From Streptomyces anulatus (GTDB taxonomy: Bacteria > Actinomycetota > Actinomycetes > Streptomycetales > Streptomycetaceae): 64,000 bases of DNA. Location of the stretch: the NCBI RefSeq assembly GCF_000721175.1, contig NZ_JOEZ01000039.1, positions 1 through 64,000 of the forward strand, written 5' to 3'. Shown piece by piece: positions 46,301 through 55,768 of this stretch. Below the pieces are notes generated by a model. That model did not search any database, had not been told where the DNA came from, and saw nothing but the letters and a program-made list of their open reading frames with translations. The position numbers and the translations under genes are program-made. Within the stretch, counting starts at the first letter, position 1; each line of letters begins with the position of its first letter.

Positions 46301-47392
46301 ATGCCACGTGGACGCCACCGCCATTCGCCGCCCCTCCACAGAATCCTGCCGCCTTCCGTGGTGGCGGGAGTGTCGGTCGCCGGGGCCTCCGGCGCCTGGC
46401 TGCTGGCCGAACCCCTGCTCCTGCGCGGCCTGGTGGCCGCCGTGGCGGCCGCCGCCGTCACCGGCGCGTATCTGATGCGCAGCTGGGACCGGGCGGCGGG
46501 GCTGCGGGTCGCCGAGCTGACCCGGGCCCGCGCCAGTGACGAATGGCGGGCCGAGGAGCGGATAGCCGAGCTGGAGCAGGATCTGGAGGAGTCGCGCGAG
46601 CTGCGCACCCGTCTGGAGACCAAGCTCCGCCGCAAGCGGGTGGAGCTCGCGGGGCTGCGCGGGGAGCACGCCGGACTGCTGCGCCGCTACGCCAACGCCG
46701 AGACCGAGCGGGCCAGTGCGCTGGAAGGCCGCAGGCAGCTCGCCATCGAGGCCGCGGGCCCCAAGGAACTGCTGCCCGCGAGGTCCACGCCGACGCCGGA
46801 GTCGTACCGCCGCGCGGACGAGGCCCTGATGAACCTCACGCGCAACGCGGCGCTCCAGGAGACCCGCCGGACGGTGGAGGCGGTCCGGCAGCGTCAGTCG
46901 GCTGTCGAGGACCGGCACCGGGACGCGGAGGCGGAGGACCCGAAGGGGAAGCACGCGGCGGCCACCGGGGCGGGCGAGCACCTGGACCAGCAGCGCCGCC
47001 GCCCCACGACCACTCCGCCCGCCCCGGCCCCCGACACCCGGAACCCGAACACCCCGGCCCTCCCGGGCGTGAAGGCCCCGGCCTCCATCGCGCCGCTGCG
47101 GGCGCCGCGCGCGATCCCGGCCGCCTCGGCCGTCGTCCCGTACGCCGCGCGCCGCCAGCCGGCCCCCCAGGGCACCTTCGACTTCTTCGGCGCGCAGAGC
47201 GCCCAGAAGGCGAACGCCGCGATCGAGTCCGTGCAGAACGAGGACCTCGCGGACGTCGTCGGCGAGGAGGCGCTCGCCGCCCACCGCACGGGAGCGGTGC
47301 CGAACCAGGCCGTCGGCAAGGTCATCGACCTCACCGCGCACGACGAGACCGAACAGATCGACGTGGCCCGACTGCGCGGCGCGGTCTCCTGA
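46301..47392 (+). CDS. membrane-anchored coiled-coil protein of unknown function
   Basis: A 363-residue protein: basic N-terminus, two hydrophobic stretches (about 18-62), then a charged coiled coil (about 70-150: ERIAELEQDLEESRELRTRLETKLRRKRVEL in parts), a Pro/Ala-rich linker and a C-terminal conserved block (QGTFDFFGAQ, DLADVVGEEALA). I recognise the type from Streptomyces genomes but not a function; a cell-envelope scaffold is only a guess. Convergent with nuoD2. Confidence 0.78.
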   Translation: MPRGRHRHSPPLHRILPPSVVAGVSVAGASGAWLLAEPLLLRGLVAAVAAAAVTGAYLMRSWDRAAGLRVAELTRARASDEWRAEERIAELEQDLEESRELRTRLETKLRRKRVELAGLRGEHAGLLRRYANAETERASALEGRRQLAIEAAGPKELLPARSTPTPESYRRADEALMNLTRNAALQETRRTVEAVRQRQSAVEDRHRDAEAEDPKGKHAAATGAGEHLDQQRRRPTTTPPAPAPDTRNPNTPALPGVKAPASIAPLRAPRAIPAASAVVPYAARRQPAPQGTFDFFGAQSAQKANAAIESVQNEDLADVVGEEALAAHRTGAVPNQAVGKVIDLTAHDETEQIDVARLRGAVS

Positions 47393-47408
47393 GAGACGTT
47401 CCCGCCCG

Positions 47409-48551
47409 CTACTTGTCGATGTCGCCGACGACGAAGAACAGCGAGCCCAGGATCGCCACCATGTCGGCGACCAGGGTGCCCGGCAACAGCTCGGTGAGCG
47501 CCTGGATGTTGTTGAACGAGGCGGAGCGCAGCTTCAGCCGGTAGGGCGTCTTCTCGCCCTTGGACACCAGGTAGTAGCCGTTGACGCCGAGCGGGTTCTC
47601 CGTCCAGGCGTAGGTGTGGCCCTCCGGGGCCTTGAGCACCTTGGGCAGCCGCTGGTTGACCGGCCCCGGCGCCAGATGGGCCATCCGGTCCAGGCAGGCG
47701 TCGGCCAGGTCCAGGGCGCCCAGGGTCTGTTCCAGCAGGCACTCGAAGCGGGCCAGGCAGTCGCCCTCGGTCCGGGTGACGACCTTCAGGGTGTCCTGGA
47801 GCTCCCCGTAAGCGAGATACGGCTCGTCGCGCCGCAGGTCGAAGTCGACGCCCGAGGCGCGGGCGATCGGGCCCGACACCCCGTACGCGTGCACCGCCCC
47901 GGCGGACAGCACGCCCACGTCGCGGGTACGGCCCCGGAAGATCTCGTTGCCGAGGACGAGGTTCTCGTACACGTCCATGCGGGAGCGGACGGAGGCGACG
48001 GCGTCGCGGACCCGGCCGGCCCACCCCGCCGGGACGTCCTCCTTGAGCCCGCCGACCCGGTTGAACATGTAGTGCATCCGCCCGCCGGAGACCTCCTCCA
48101 TCACCGCCTGGAGCTCCTCGCGCTCCCGGAAGGCGTGGAACACCGGGGTGATGCCGCCGAGTTCGAGGGGGTAGGAGCCGAGGAACATCAGGTGGTTGAG
48201 GACCCGGTTCAGCTCGGCGAGCAGCGTCCGCGTCCACACGGCGCGCTCGGGGACCTCCATGCCGAGCATCCGCTCGACGGCCATCACGACGCCCAGCTCG
48301 TTCGAGAACGCGGAGAGCCAGTCGTGGCGGTTGGCGAGCATGACGATCTGCCGGTAGTCGCGCGCCTCGAAGAGCTTCTCCGCGCCCCGGTGCATATAGC
48401 CGATGACCGGCTCCGCGTGCTGGACGCGCTCGCCGTCCAGCACGATCCGCAGCCGCAGGACGCCGTGTGTGGAGGGGTGCTGGGGACCGATGTTCAGCAC
48501 CATGTCGGTGCTCTCCGCCGCTCCGCCGATGCCGATCGTCGTCTCCGTCAT
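47409..48551 (-). CDS. nuoD2: orphan NADH-quinone oxidoreductase subunit D paralogue (NuoD2)
   Basis: A 380-residue homologue of the 49-kDa/NuoD subunit of complex [49 protein letters not shown] and the C-terminal [21 protein letters not shown]. No other nuo gene is nearby, so it is not part of the main nuo operon. It may replace NuoD under some conditions or serve another complex. It is followed on the same strand by a MidA-like methyltransferase gene upstream. Confidence 0.9.
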   Translation of the reverse strand: MTETTIGIGGAAESTDMVLNIGPQHPSTHGVLRLRIVLDGERVQHAEPVIGYMHRGAEKLFEARDYRQIVMLANRHDWLSAFSNELGVVMAVERMLGMEVPERAVWTRTLLAELNRVLNHLMFLGSYPLELGGITPVFHAFREREELQAVMEEVSGGRMHYMFNRVGGLKEDVPAGWAGRVRDAVASVRSRMDVYENLVLGNEIFRGRTRDVGVLSAGAVHAYGVSGPIARASGVDFDLRRDEPYLAYGELQDTLKVVTRTEGDCLARFECLLEQTLGALDLADACLDRMAHLAPGPVNQRLPKVLKAPEGHTYAWTENPLGVNGYYLVSKGEKTPYRLKLRSASFNNIQALTELLPGTLVADMVAILGSLFFVVGDIDK

Positions 48552-48658
48552 GCGGGACAGTATTCCCTGCGCCTCCCGCGCCGGGTTTCCCCGCGCCCGT
48601 TATTCGCCGCGCCTCCCGGGCGGGGGTCGCCCGCGCCCGTTCACCCGGCGGCGCCTCG

Positions 48659-49654
48659 TCACCGACCGGGTTCCGGGCCCACCCGGTGCAGCAGCCAGCC
48701 GAAGTCGCCGAGCCCGCCGCGGGCGGTCAGCTCCGCCGCCTCGCCGGCCGCCGCCAGCGCCCGTACGTAGCCCGCCGGGTCGGTGGTGGCCAGGCCCAGC
48801 GGCGGCCGGCCGCCGCCGACGCCCAGCCGGTGCAGCGCCGCGCGCTGGTCGGTGAGCTCGGTGCTCGCGTGCGCCCCCGACACCGCCGCCGCGCAGGCGT
48901 CCAGCGCCACATGCGCGGTCAGGTCGCAGGAGCCGTCCGGCACCGGGCGCACCTCGCGCCCGCCCCGGAAGCCGGTCAGCGTCCCGAAGGGCGGCCTCGC
49001 GCCCCGTACATGCGCGTAGTCCACCGCCACCGCGAGACCGGCGGCGAGCGAACCGGCCGCGCCCGCCCACGCCTCGTCCCTGGACAGCCCGATCTCCGCC
49101 CGCTCGCCCGGCGCGGACAGCGGCCACCAGCGCTCCAGCCACGCCGCGTCCGCCCCGGTCACCGCATCGCCGAGCCGCTCCGCGCCGTCGGAGGTCCGTA
49201 CCTGGACGTACCGGGGGACACCGTCCGCGTCCACCTCCGCCACCTCGGCCGGAACGTTGTCGAGCCACTCGTTGGCGAACAGCAGCCCGGTGACCCCTGC
49301 GGGCGGCTCCGAGCACCACTCGATCCGGGGGTCCAGGCCTGTGGGCCGGGCGGCGACCTCGACGGCGTACGGAGTCACGTCCAGGCCCTCCGGCAGCGCG
49401 GCCAGCACCCCGGTCAACAGCTCGCCCCGCCCCGCCCCGACATCGACCAGCGCGACCGTGCCGGTGTCCAGCTCCCGGGCGATTCCGGTCAGCAGCCGGG
49501 CCACCGCCGCCGCGAAAAGGGGCGAGGCGTGGACCGACGTACGGAAGTGGCCCGCCGGTCCCTCCGGGCTCCGCAGCGGGCTGCGATAAAACCCCTCGTA
49601 CCCGTACAGAGCGGCCTGAGCCGCCTCTCGCCACCCACGCCACTCGTCCGTCAT
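48659..49654 (-). CDS. MidA/NDUFAF7-like SAM-dependent methyltransferase
   Basis: A 331-residue methyltransferase. The SAM loop is [11 protein letters not shown] (residues 70-80), followed by [13 protein letters not shown] (127-138) and GSCDLTAHV (241-249), with [12 protein letters not shown] near residue 38. This set matches the MidA/NDUFAF7 family (PF02636), which in mitochondria dimethylates an arginine of NDUFS2, the NuoD homologue. Here it lies directly upstream of nuoD2 on the same strand (108-base gap). The pairing suggests that NuoD2 is its target, which is inference. Confidence 0.78.
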   Translation of the reverse strand: MTDEWRGWREAAQAALYGYEGFYRSPLRSPEGPAGHFRTSVHASPLFAAAVARLLTGIARELDTGTVALVDVGAGRGELLTGVLAALPEGLDVTPYAVEVAARPTGLDPRIEWCSEPPAGVTGLLFANEWLDNVPAEVAEVDADGVPRYVQVRTSDGAERLGDAVTGADAAWLERWWPLSAPGERAEIGLSRDEAWAGAAGSLAAGLAVAVDYAHVRGARPPFGTLTGFRGGREVRPVPDGSCDLTAHVALDACAAAVSGAHASTELTDQRAALHRLGVGGGRPPLGLATTDPAGYVRALAAAGEAAELTARGGLGDFGWLLHRVGPEPGR

Positions 49655-49750
49655 GTAGGCAAGTCTCCACCTTGGGGAGTACGGTCCCAGGACCCGGATC
49701 GACCCTCCGGTTGACCCGGGCACCGATCTGCTGTCCCTACGCTGGGTCAC

Positions 49751-50953
49751 GTGCAGCGCCTCTACGATTTCATCCGCAGACACCCGACGGGCGTCGACGT
49801 CTTCTGGGCCGTCTTCCTCCTCGGGCTCTCCGGCGTGTCGATGGTCTCGGGCATGTACGACGCCGGGCGCGAGGAGATCGTCGCCGTTCCGGTGGTGCTG
49901 GGGCTCTCCACGGTGGTGGCGCTGCGCCGCAAGGCCCCGGAGAAGATGCTGCTGCTCGCCATCCTGGTGGGCGTCGTGCAACTGGTGTTCGACGTCCGGC
50001 CGGGCATCGGGAACTTCGCGATGCTCGTGATCACGTACACCGTGGCCACGGTCGGGGAGCGCTGGGCTTCCCGGCTGGCCCTGGTCTGCAGCCTGAGCGC
50101 GGCGGCCCTCTCCCAGCTGCGGTGGGAGGCCGAGCCCGGGGGGTCCTGGCCCCAGGTGATCTTCGTGACGGTCATCATGACCGTGCCGTTCGTGCTGGCG
50201 TGGGTGCTCGGGGACTCGCTGCGGACCCGGCGCGCCTACTTCGACCAGCTGGAGGAGCGTGCCGCCCGCCTGGAGCGGGAACGCGAGGCGCAGTCCAAGG
50301 TCGCGGTCGCCGCCGAGCGGGCCCGGATCGCCCGCGAGCTGCACGACGTCGTCGCGCACAACGTGTCCGTGATGGTCGTCCAGGCCGACGGCGCCGCCTA
50401 TGTCATGGACGCCGCCCCCGACCAGGCCAAGCAGGCCCTGGAGACCATCTCCAGCACCGGCCGCCAGGCGCTCGCCGAGATGCGCCGGCTGCTCGGCGTG
50501 CTGCGCACCGGTGACGCCCCGGAGAGCGGGGAGTATGTCCCCCAGCCCGATGTGGAGCAGATCGAGGACCTGGTCGAGCAGGTGCGGCAGACCGGCCTGG
50601 AGGTCGACTTCAAGGTCGAGGGCACCCCCCGCCCGCTGCCCAGCGGCGTGGAGCTGACCGCGTACCGCGTGGTGCAGGAAGCCCTGACGAACACCCGCAA
50701 GCACGGCGGACCCGACGCCGGGGCCAGCGTCCGGCTGGTCTACTTCGACGACGGCCTCGGGCTGCTGATCGAGGACGACGGCCGGGGCGCGGCGCACGAG
50801 CTGTACGAGGACGGCGGCGCGGACGGCGCCGGGCACGGGATGATCGGGATGCGGGAGCGGGTCGGCATGGTCGGAGGCACCCTGGACGCGGGGCCCCGGC
50901 CAGGCGGCGGCTTCCGGATCAGCGCCCTGCTGCCGCTCAAGCCCCCGGGCTGA
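49751..50953 (+). CDS. sensor histidine kinase (NarL-type partner)
   Basis: A 400-residue membrane kinase: four to five N-terminal helices (about 15-165), then HisKA_3 with the phosphorylated His in [21 protein letters not shown] (about residue 200) and a GHKL ATPase domain ([24 protein letters not shown]). No large extracellular sensor is visible, so it probably senses membrane state or small hydrophobic signals. The GTG at 49751 is the start. It lies 79 bases before the response regulator gene. Confidence 0.92.
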   Translation: MQRLYDFIRRHPTGVDVFWAVFLLGLSGVSMVSGMYDAGREEIVAVPVVLGLSTVVALRRKAPEKMLLLAILVGVVQLVFDVRPGIGNFAMLVITYTVATVGERWASRLALVCSLSAAALSQLRWEAEPGGSWPQVIFVTVIMTVPFVLAWVLGDSLRTRRAYFDQLEERAARLEREREAQSKVAVAAERARIARELHDVVAHNVSVMVVQADGAAYVMDAAPDQAKQALETISSTGRQALAEMRRLLGVLRTGDAPESGEYVPQPDVEQIEDLVEQVRQTGLEVDFKVEGTPRPLPSGVELTAYRVVQEALTNTRKHGGPDAGASVRLVYFDDGLGLLIEDDGRGAAHELYEDGGADGAGHGMIGMRERVGMVGGTLDAGPRPGGGFRISALLPLKPPG

Positions 50954-51032
50954 CCCGGCCCGTCCACGACCACCCCGCCCCCCCCGGACCGCTGACGACC
51001 CCACGACCGACCTCAGGACTGGACACGTACCC

Positions 51033-51713
51033 ATGACCATGGCCATCCGCGTGATGCTCGTCGACGACCAGGTGCTGCTGCGGACCGGCTTCCGGATGGT
51101 GCTCGCCGCCCAGCCCGACATGGAGGTCGTGGCCGAGGCCGGGGACGGGGCGGAGGCGATCGAGATCCTGCGGTCCACCGCCGTCGACGTGGTCCTGATG
51201 GACGTCCGCATGCCCCGGCTGGACGGCGTCGAGGCGACCCGCCGCATCTGCGCGCAGCAGGACCCGCCGAAGGTGCTCATCCTGACCACGTTCGACCTCG
51301 ACGAGTACGCCTTCTCCGGGCTGAAGGCGGGGGCCAGCGGCTTCATGCTCAAGGACGTGCCGCCCGCCGAGCTGCTCGCCGCGATCCGCTCGGTGCACAG
51401 CGGCGACGCGGTCGTCGCTCCGTCCACCACCCGCCGGCTGCTCGACCGCTTCTCGCCGATGCTGCCCAGCGGCGACAAGGAGCCGAAGAACAAGCACGTC
51501 AGCAAGCTCACCGAACGCGAACGGGAAGTCATGCTCCTGGTCGCCCAGGGCCTCTCGAACGGGGAGATCGCGGCCCGGCTGGTGCTCTCCGAGGCCACCG
51601 TCAAGACGCACGTCGGCCGCATCCTCACCAAGCTGAACCTCCGCGACCGGGTCCAGGTCGTCGTCCTCGCCTACGAGACCGGCCTGGTCCGGGCCGGCGG
51701 CGGCGCGGGCTGA
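51033..51713 (+). CDS. NarL/LuxR-family response regulator
   Basis: A 226-residue regulator: receiver domain with phospho-Asp in [15 protein letters not shown] (residue about 55) and [15 protein letters not shown], then a LuxR-type helix-turn-helix ([40 protein letters not shown] in parts). It is the partner of the adjacent kinase. Targets unknown. Confidence 0.93.
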   Translation: MTMAIRVMLVDDQVLLRTGFRMVLAAQPDMEVVAEAGDGAEAIEILRSTAVDVVLMDVRMPRLDGVEATRRICAQQDPPKVLILTTFDLDEYAFSGLKAGASGFMLKDVPPAELLAAIRSVHSGDAVVAPSTTRRLLDRFSPMLPSGDKEPKNKHVSKLTEREREVMLLVAQGLSNGEIAARLVLSEATVKTHVGRILTKLNLRDRVQVVVLAYETGLVRAGGGAG

Positions 51714-51731
51714 GCGAAGCGGAGGCCGGTC

Positions 51732-51831
51732 GTGGGCAGGCTGCTGTGGATCAACGGGCCGTTCGGCGGCGGCAAGAAGCAGACGGCTGCGGCGGACCTG
51801 GACCGGTGTGCGGCACATCCGCTTCGACTGA
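51732..51831 (+). pseudogene. remnant of a P-loop (TmrB-like) gene
   Basis: GTG at 51732 starts VGRLLWINGPFGGGKKQTAAAD, the N-terminus of a Streptomyces P-loop ATPase of the TmrB type, with a Lys where Walker A needs Thr. After about 20 codons the similarity ends, and in another frame a short RHIRFD plus stop follows (stop 51829-51831). It looks like a gene with most of its middle deleted. Confidence 0.45.
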
Positions 51832-51854
51832 GCACCCATCGGCGGCAGGCCGGC

Positions 51855-52967
51855 TCAGCGCAGGACGCCCTCCAGGAAGTCGCTGCCGAGCCGGGCCACG
51901 ACCGTCAGGTCCAACTGGTGCAGGACATAGCGGCCCCGGCGGCGCGTCGTGACCAGGCCCGCCTTCTTGAGCACCGAGAGGTGGCGGGAGACCTCGGGGG
52001 AGGTGATGCCGTGGGAGTCGGCCAGCTCGCCGGTGGTGTAAGGGGAGCGGGCCAGGTTGCGGCAGAGCCGCATCCGCATCGGGTGGGCCAGGGCCTCCAT
52101 CCGGAGCTGGAGCTGTTCCACGGAGGCGGGCGACGGCAGTTCGGGCAGGTGGACCGGGTAGTGGATCACCGGCCGCCAGCCCGGGGCGTGCAGCACCATC
52201 AGGTGCGGCCAGCCGAAGCTGGTCGGGACGAAGGTCAGGCCGTGGCCGACCCCCGGGTCGACGGCGGTGGTCCGGCCCTCGGACAGCTTGTCGACGTTGA
52301 TCCGTCCCGCGTCCTCGTCCAGCGTCACGGCGGAGGACACCGCCCCGACCGCGTCGGCCAGCCCCTTGCGCCGCAGCAGCTCCGTCTTGTGCCGGGCGTC
52401 CGCCACCAGCTGCACGGAGACCCGGCGCCAGGTGTCGGCGAAGAACGCCTCGTCGCAGTCCTCGAAGAGCCGCCGGATCCAGCCGCGTACGGAGGCGGGG
52501 TCGGCCAGCAGCCGCCGGGTGAACTCCACTTGCTGCGGGCCGCGCGCCGCCGCCAGGTCCAGGGCGCGGCCCCGCATGGCCGCGTCGCTCAGCGGTGACG
52601 GTGCCCCGGCCCCGTAGTGGGTGGCGCAGGTGAACTCCAGGGCCGCGGCGACGAACCGCTCGTCGTCCATCTTGTCCAGCAGGTCCAGGTCCTCGGCGAG
52701 CGTCGCCCCGGTCCTGCCATCACCGCCCCGGATACCGGAGAACGGCATGAACACATCGGAGAAGGTGTTCCGCCAGAGGAACTCCGCCTCCAGCATCCGG
52801 TCCGCGAGGTCGGGCTCCAGAGCCGCCGCGGTGGCGGTGGCCCAGCCGTGCAGCCCCGGGTGGTGGCCGGGCTCGGAGAGCGCATGCAGGGCGAGGCCCA
52901 GTTCGGCCAGGGGGGAGGTCGCGAAAACGACGCGGTCGGCGGGCAGGCCCGCGATGTCTATGTGCAC
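51855..52967 (-). CDS. ArsR-type transcriptional regulator with DUF5937
   Basis: A 370-residue protein. The first 260 residues form the DUF5937 region (VHIDIAGLPADRVVFATSPLAELGLALHAL..); the last 90 are an ArsR winged helix (MEALAHPMRMRLCRNLARSPYTTGELADSHGITSPEVSRHLSVLKKAGLV in parts). The GTG at 52967 has GGAGGGG five bases upstream and gives VHIDIAG; the GTG at 52973 is too close to it. The ligand is unknown. Confidence 0.88.
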   Translation of the reverse strand: MHIDIAGLPADRVVFATSPLAELGLALHALSEPGHHPGLHGWATATAAALEPDLADRMLEAEFLWRNTFSDVFMPFSGIRGGDGRTGATLAEDLDLLDKMDDERFVAAALEFTCATHYGAGAPSPLSDAAMRGRALDLAAARGPQQVEFTRRLLADPASVRGWIRRLFEDCDEAFFADTWRRVSVQLVADARHKTELLRRKGLADAVGAVSSAVTLDEDAGRINVDKLSEGRTTAVDPGVGHGLTFVPTSFGWPHLMVLHAPGWRPVIHYPVHLPELPSPASVEQLQLRMEALAHPMRMRLCRNLARSPYTTGELADSHGITSPEVSRHLSVLKKAGLVTTRRRGRYVLHQLDLTVVARLGSDFLEGVLR

Positions 52968-53071
52968 GCTCACCCCTCCATAGTGGGGGTACGCGCACGA
53001 GCCGTCGTGCCATTTGACGGGGGCAGTCAATCAACGCGGCGGCACCGCCGTGACCCGCGCAGGCTGTCGGC

Positions 53072-53242
53072 ATGAGCGCCCTTCAGCAGCACATGCTCGA
53101 CACCTGCCGCGCGGCCCGGCTGTCGGAGCCCGCGCCCCCGCCGCCGGGCCGGCACGACCGCTCGGTCCTGCGCGACCTGTACCGGCGGTTCAAGCTCGCC
53201 CGGCACACCCAGCCCGACCGGCATGTGGGGACGGAACCCTGA
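53072..53242 (+). CDS. small basic protein, 56 residues
   Basis: ATG at 53072 opens a 56-residue frame, MSALQQHMLDTCRAARLSEP then a Pro-rich middle and DLYRRFKLARHTQPDRH. The first 15 residues resemble a small Streptomyces protein family (MSALQQYLLD..). It is divergent from the ArsR-type gene. The C-terminus runs into repeat DNA, so it may be shortened. Function unknown. Confidence 0.45.
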   Translation: MSALQQHMLDTCRAARLSEPAPPPPGRHDRSVLRDLYRRFKLARHTQPDRHVGTEP

Positions 53243-53293
53243 CGCGGACGGCACATCCAGCCCTTCCGGCGTTCGAGGACGGAATCCTGACGC
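53231..53293. repeat. Streptomyces intergenic repeat
   Basis: ACGGAACCCTGACGC (53231) and ACGGAATCCTGACGC (53279) flank CCAGCCCTTCCGGCGTTCGA, which resembles a very common Streptomyces intergenic string (CCAGCCCCTCCGGCG..GAGGA). It fills most of the gap before the threonine aldolase stop. Confidence 0.55.
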
Positions 53294-53388
53294 CGGGGGG
53301 CCGGCACCGGACAAGCCCCTCCGTGCCCGGTGGCCGCCCCTACGGCCAGGCCGCCCCCGCCACCAAGCAGCCCCGCCCCGCCCCGCCC

Positions 53389-54543
53389 CTACCCGAGATA
53401 CCCCACGAACCCCGCCACCGCATCGCGCACGTCCTGGGCCGACCACTCGAGGCCCGCCCCCGCCACCGTCACCTCGGTGAACGAGACCCCGGGCGGCAGA
53501 CCCGCCCCGCCCGCCCCCGCGAACCAGCGCCGGAAGAGGGCCACGCCCGTCTCCTCGGCCTGCCGCACCGACGCCTCGTCCAGCACCTCGGTCCCGTACG
53601 GCAGCCAGACCTGGAACTGATGCGTGTGCGGCGGCTCCGGTCGCACCCGGAACCACGGCACCCCCGACGCCGCGAACCCCTCCGCCAGCGCCCCGGCCAC
53701 CACCTTCGCGTGGGCCACGTACGACGGCAGTCTCGGCAGCTCCCGCTCCAGGCCCAGCAGCGCGGACAGCGCCGCCGGGTACTGCTGGAAGACCTGGCCC
53801 CCGTACCGGTGGCGCCACACCCGGGCTTCCTCCACCAGCGTCGAAGGGCCCGCCAGCACCGCGCCCGACAGCCCGTCCAGGGACTTGTAGAACGACACGT
53901 ACACGCTGTCCGCGAGCGCGGCGATCTCCGACAGCTCCCGCCCGAAGTGCGGACCGCACTCCCACAGCCGCGCCCCGTCGACGTGGACCACCGCGTCCCG
54001 CTCGCGGGCCGCCTCCACCACCGCCGTCAGCTCCTCCCAGGACGGCAGCACGAACCCGGCGTCCCGCAGCGGCAGCTCCAGCATCAGCGTGCCGAACGGC
54101 TCGGGGAACTCCCGGACCTCCTCCGCGCTCGGCAGCCTCGGCTCGGACGTCGGGTGCACCGTGCGCAGCCCGCTCACCGACCCCAGCGCCCCGCCCTCGT
54201 GCAGCTCCGGGTGGGACAGGGGGTGCAGCGCCACCGCCGCGTCGCCCGTACGCCCCGCCCAGCACCGCAGCGCGACCTGCTGGGCCATCGTCCCGGTCGG
54301 GAAGAACGCCGCCGCCTCCATCCCCAGCAGCCCGGCCACCCGCCGCTCCAGATCGGCGACGACCCCGCCCCCGTACACATCGGTCCAGTCCTCCGGGTCG
54401 TGTACGGAAGCGGCGCCGGCCGCCAGCGCCGCCAGCCGTTCGCCCAGCGTGCCGTCCGCGCCCACCCGGGCCAGCACCCGCCGGGACCCCCGCCACGCGG
54501 TCAGCCTGCGCCGCCGCTGCTCCTGCTCATCCATCGCTGCCAT
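53389..54543 (-). CDS. threonine aldolase family PLP lyase
   Basis: A 384-residue fold-type I PLP enzyme of the beta-eliminating lyase/low-specificity L-threonine aldolase family. The PLP lysine is in YVSFYKSLDGLSGAVL; AAFFPTGTMAQQVAL and VVHVDGARLWECG are cofactor-site motifs. It probably splits threonine or related beta-hydroxy amino acids to glycine plus aldehyde. It is divergent from the DUF2520-panC operon. Confidence 0.87.
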   Translation of the reverse strand: MAAMDEQEQRRRRLTAWRGSRRVLARVGADGTLGERLAALAAGAASVHDPEDWTDVYGGGVVADLERRVAGLLGMEAAAFFPTGTMAQQVALRCWAGRTGDAAVALHPLSHPELHEGGALGSVSGLRTVHPTSEPRLPSAEEVREFPEPFGTLMLELPLRDAGFVLPSWEELTAVVEAARERDAVVHVDGARLWECGPHFGRELSEIAALADSVYVSFYKSLDGLSGAVLAGPSTLVEEARVWRHRYGGQVFQQYPAALSALLGLERELPRLPSYVAHAKVVAGALAEGFAASGVPWFRVRPEPPHTHQFQVWLPYGTEVLDEASVRQAEETGVALFRRWFAGAGGAGLPPGVSFTEVTVAGAGLEWSAQDVRDAVAGFVGYLG

Positions 54544-54734
54544 GGGACGATCATCACCCGGACCTCTGACAGCGCGCCCGCCTATTCCGACCCGGCCCGA
54601 GTCCGGCCCCAGTCCGGCCCGGGAAAGTTATCCACAGGCTGTGGGCGGTGGGGGAGCTCCGCCGAAACGCTGGCGTAGCATGCAGAGAAGTCGTCCGGTA
54701 CCCCCCGCGGACTGGAACGGAAGGCCATCGCCGC

Positions 54735-55685
54735 GTGAACGCACCAGTTTCGAAGGAACCCCTCGACGCGAGGGACCGCCCCGCCCGACTCACGGTCGGC
54801 GTCGTCGGTGCGGGCCGGGTCGGACCCGCCCTCGCCGCAGCCCTCCAGCTCGCCGGGCACCGGCCGGTCGCCGTGTCCGGCGTCTCCGACGCCTCCCGGC
54901 GCCGCGCCGCCGAACTGCTCCCCGACGTGCCCCTGGTGGAGCCCGCCGAGGTGCTGGCCCGCGCCGAGCTGGTGCTGCTGACCGTCCCCGACGACGTGCT
55001 GCCCACGCTGGTCGAGGGCCTCGCCGAGACCGGTGCCGTACGCCCGGGGCAGTTGCTCGTCCACACCTCCGGGCGGTACGGGACGCGGGTGCTGGACCCC
55101 GCGCTGCGGGCCGGGGCCCTGCCGCTCGCGCTGCACCCCGCGATGACGTTCACCGGCACCGCCGTCGACGTCCAGCGGCTCGCGGGCTGCTCCTTCGGGG
55201 TCACCGCCCCCGTGGAGCTGCGGCTCGCAGCGGAGGCCCTGGTCATCGAGATGGGCGGCGAGCCCGAGTGGATCGCCGAGGAGTCCCGCCCGCTGTACCA
55301 CGCGGCCCTCGCCCTCGGCGCGAACCACCTGGTCACCCTGGTCGCCCAGTCGATGGAGCTGCTGACCAAGGCCGGGGTCGCCGCCCCCGACCGGATGCTC
55401 GGCCCGCTGCTCGGCGCCGCCCTGGACAACGCCCTGCGCTCCGGCGACGCCGCACTGACCGGCCCGGTCGCCCGGGGGGACGCGGGCACGGTCGCCGCCC
55501 ACATCGGCGAACTGCGCGAGCACGCCCCGCAGGCGGTGGCCGGATATCTCGCGATGGCCCGCGCCACGGCCGACCGGGCCCTCGCCCACGGCCTGCTCAG
55601 GGCCGAACTGGCCGAGGACCTGCTCGTCGTCCTGGCCGACCAGGAACGCCGTCCCGGCGGCCCCGGACCGGGGGAGTCCCGATGA
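54735..55685 (+). CDS. Rossmann-fold oxidoreductase with DUF2520
   Basis: A 316-residue protein: N-terminal NAD(P) loop VGVVGAGRVGPALAAAL near residue 20, ALHPAMTFTGT, then the C-terminal DUF2520 helical domain (ALGANHLVTLVAQSMELLTKAGV). It resembles ketopantoate-reductase-like and F420-type dehydrogenases. In actinobacteria it commonly precedes panC, as in M. tuberculosis, so a role in pantothenate synthesis is plausible but unproven. Start GTG at 54735 with GGAAGG upstream. Its stop TGA overlaps the next ATG as ATGA. Confidence 0.88.
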   Translation: MNAPVSKEPLDARDRPARLTVGVVGAGRVGPALAAALQLAGHRPVAVSGVSDASRRRAAELLPDVPLVEPAEVLARAELVLLTVPDDVLPTLVEGLAETGAVRPGQLLVHTSGRYGTRVLDPALRAGALPLALHPAMTFTGTAVDVQRLAGCSFGVTAPVELRLAAEALVIEMGGEPEWIAEESRPLYHAALALGANHLVTLVAQSMELLTKAGVAAPDRMLGPLLGAALDNALRSGDAALTGPVARGDAGTVAAHIGELREHAPQAVAGYLAMARATADRALAHGLLRAELAEDLLVVLADQERRPGGPGPGESR

Positions 55686-55764
55686 CGACGATCAACAGGT
55701 GTACGGGACCGGGAGAGACCTCGATGACGACGATCATCAGCCGTACGGGACCGGGAGAGACCCG
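55682..55764 (+). repeat. tandem duplication of the panC start region
   Basis: Units begin at 55682 (42 bases) and 55724 (41 bases), then panC itself at 55765. The one-base length difference puts panC out of frame with the first two ATGs. Confidence 0.85.
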
Positions 55765-55768
55765 ATGA
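55682..55768 (+). CDS. micro-ORF coupled to panC, built from a tandem duplication
   Basis: A 28-codon frame reads MTTINRCTGPGETS then MTTIISRTGPGETR and stops at 55768. It arises from two copies of a 41-42-base unit (ATGACGACGATCA...CGGGACCGGGAGAGACC), each ending in the ribosome-site-like GGGAGAG. Its ATG overlaps the DUF2520 stop (ATGA), and its stop overlaps the panC ATG (ATGA). The real panC begins with the similar MTTTSRTG. It may be a translational relay, or a by-product of the duplication. Confidence 0.5.
   Translation: MTTINRCTGPGETSMTTIISRTGPGETR

Noticed and set aside
48659..51631. Single 990-codon minus frame spanning the methyltransferase and the two-component genes
   Set aside because: Only the last third has methyltransferase motifs; the rest is antisense to a clear kinase and regulator.
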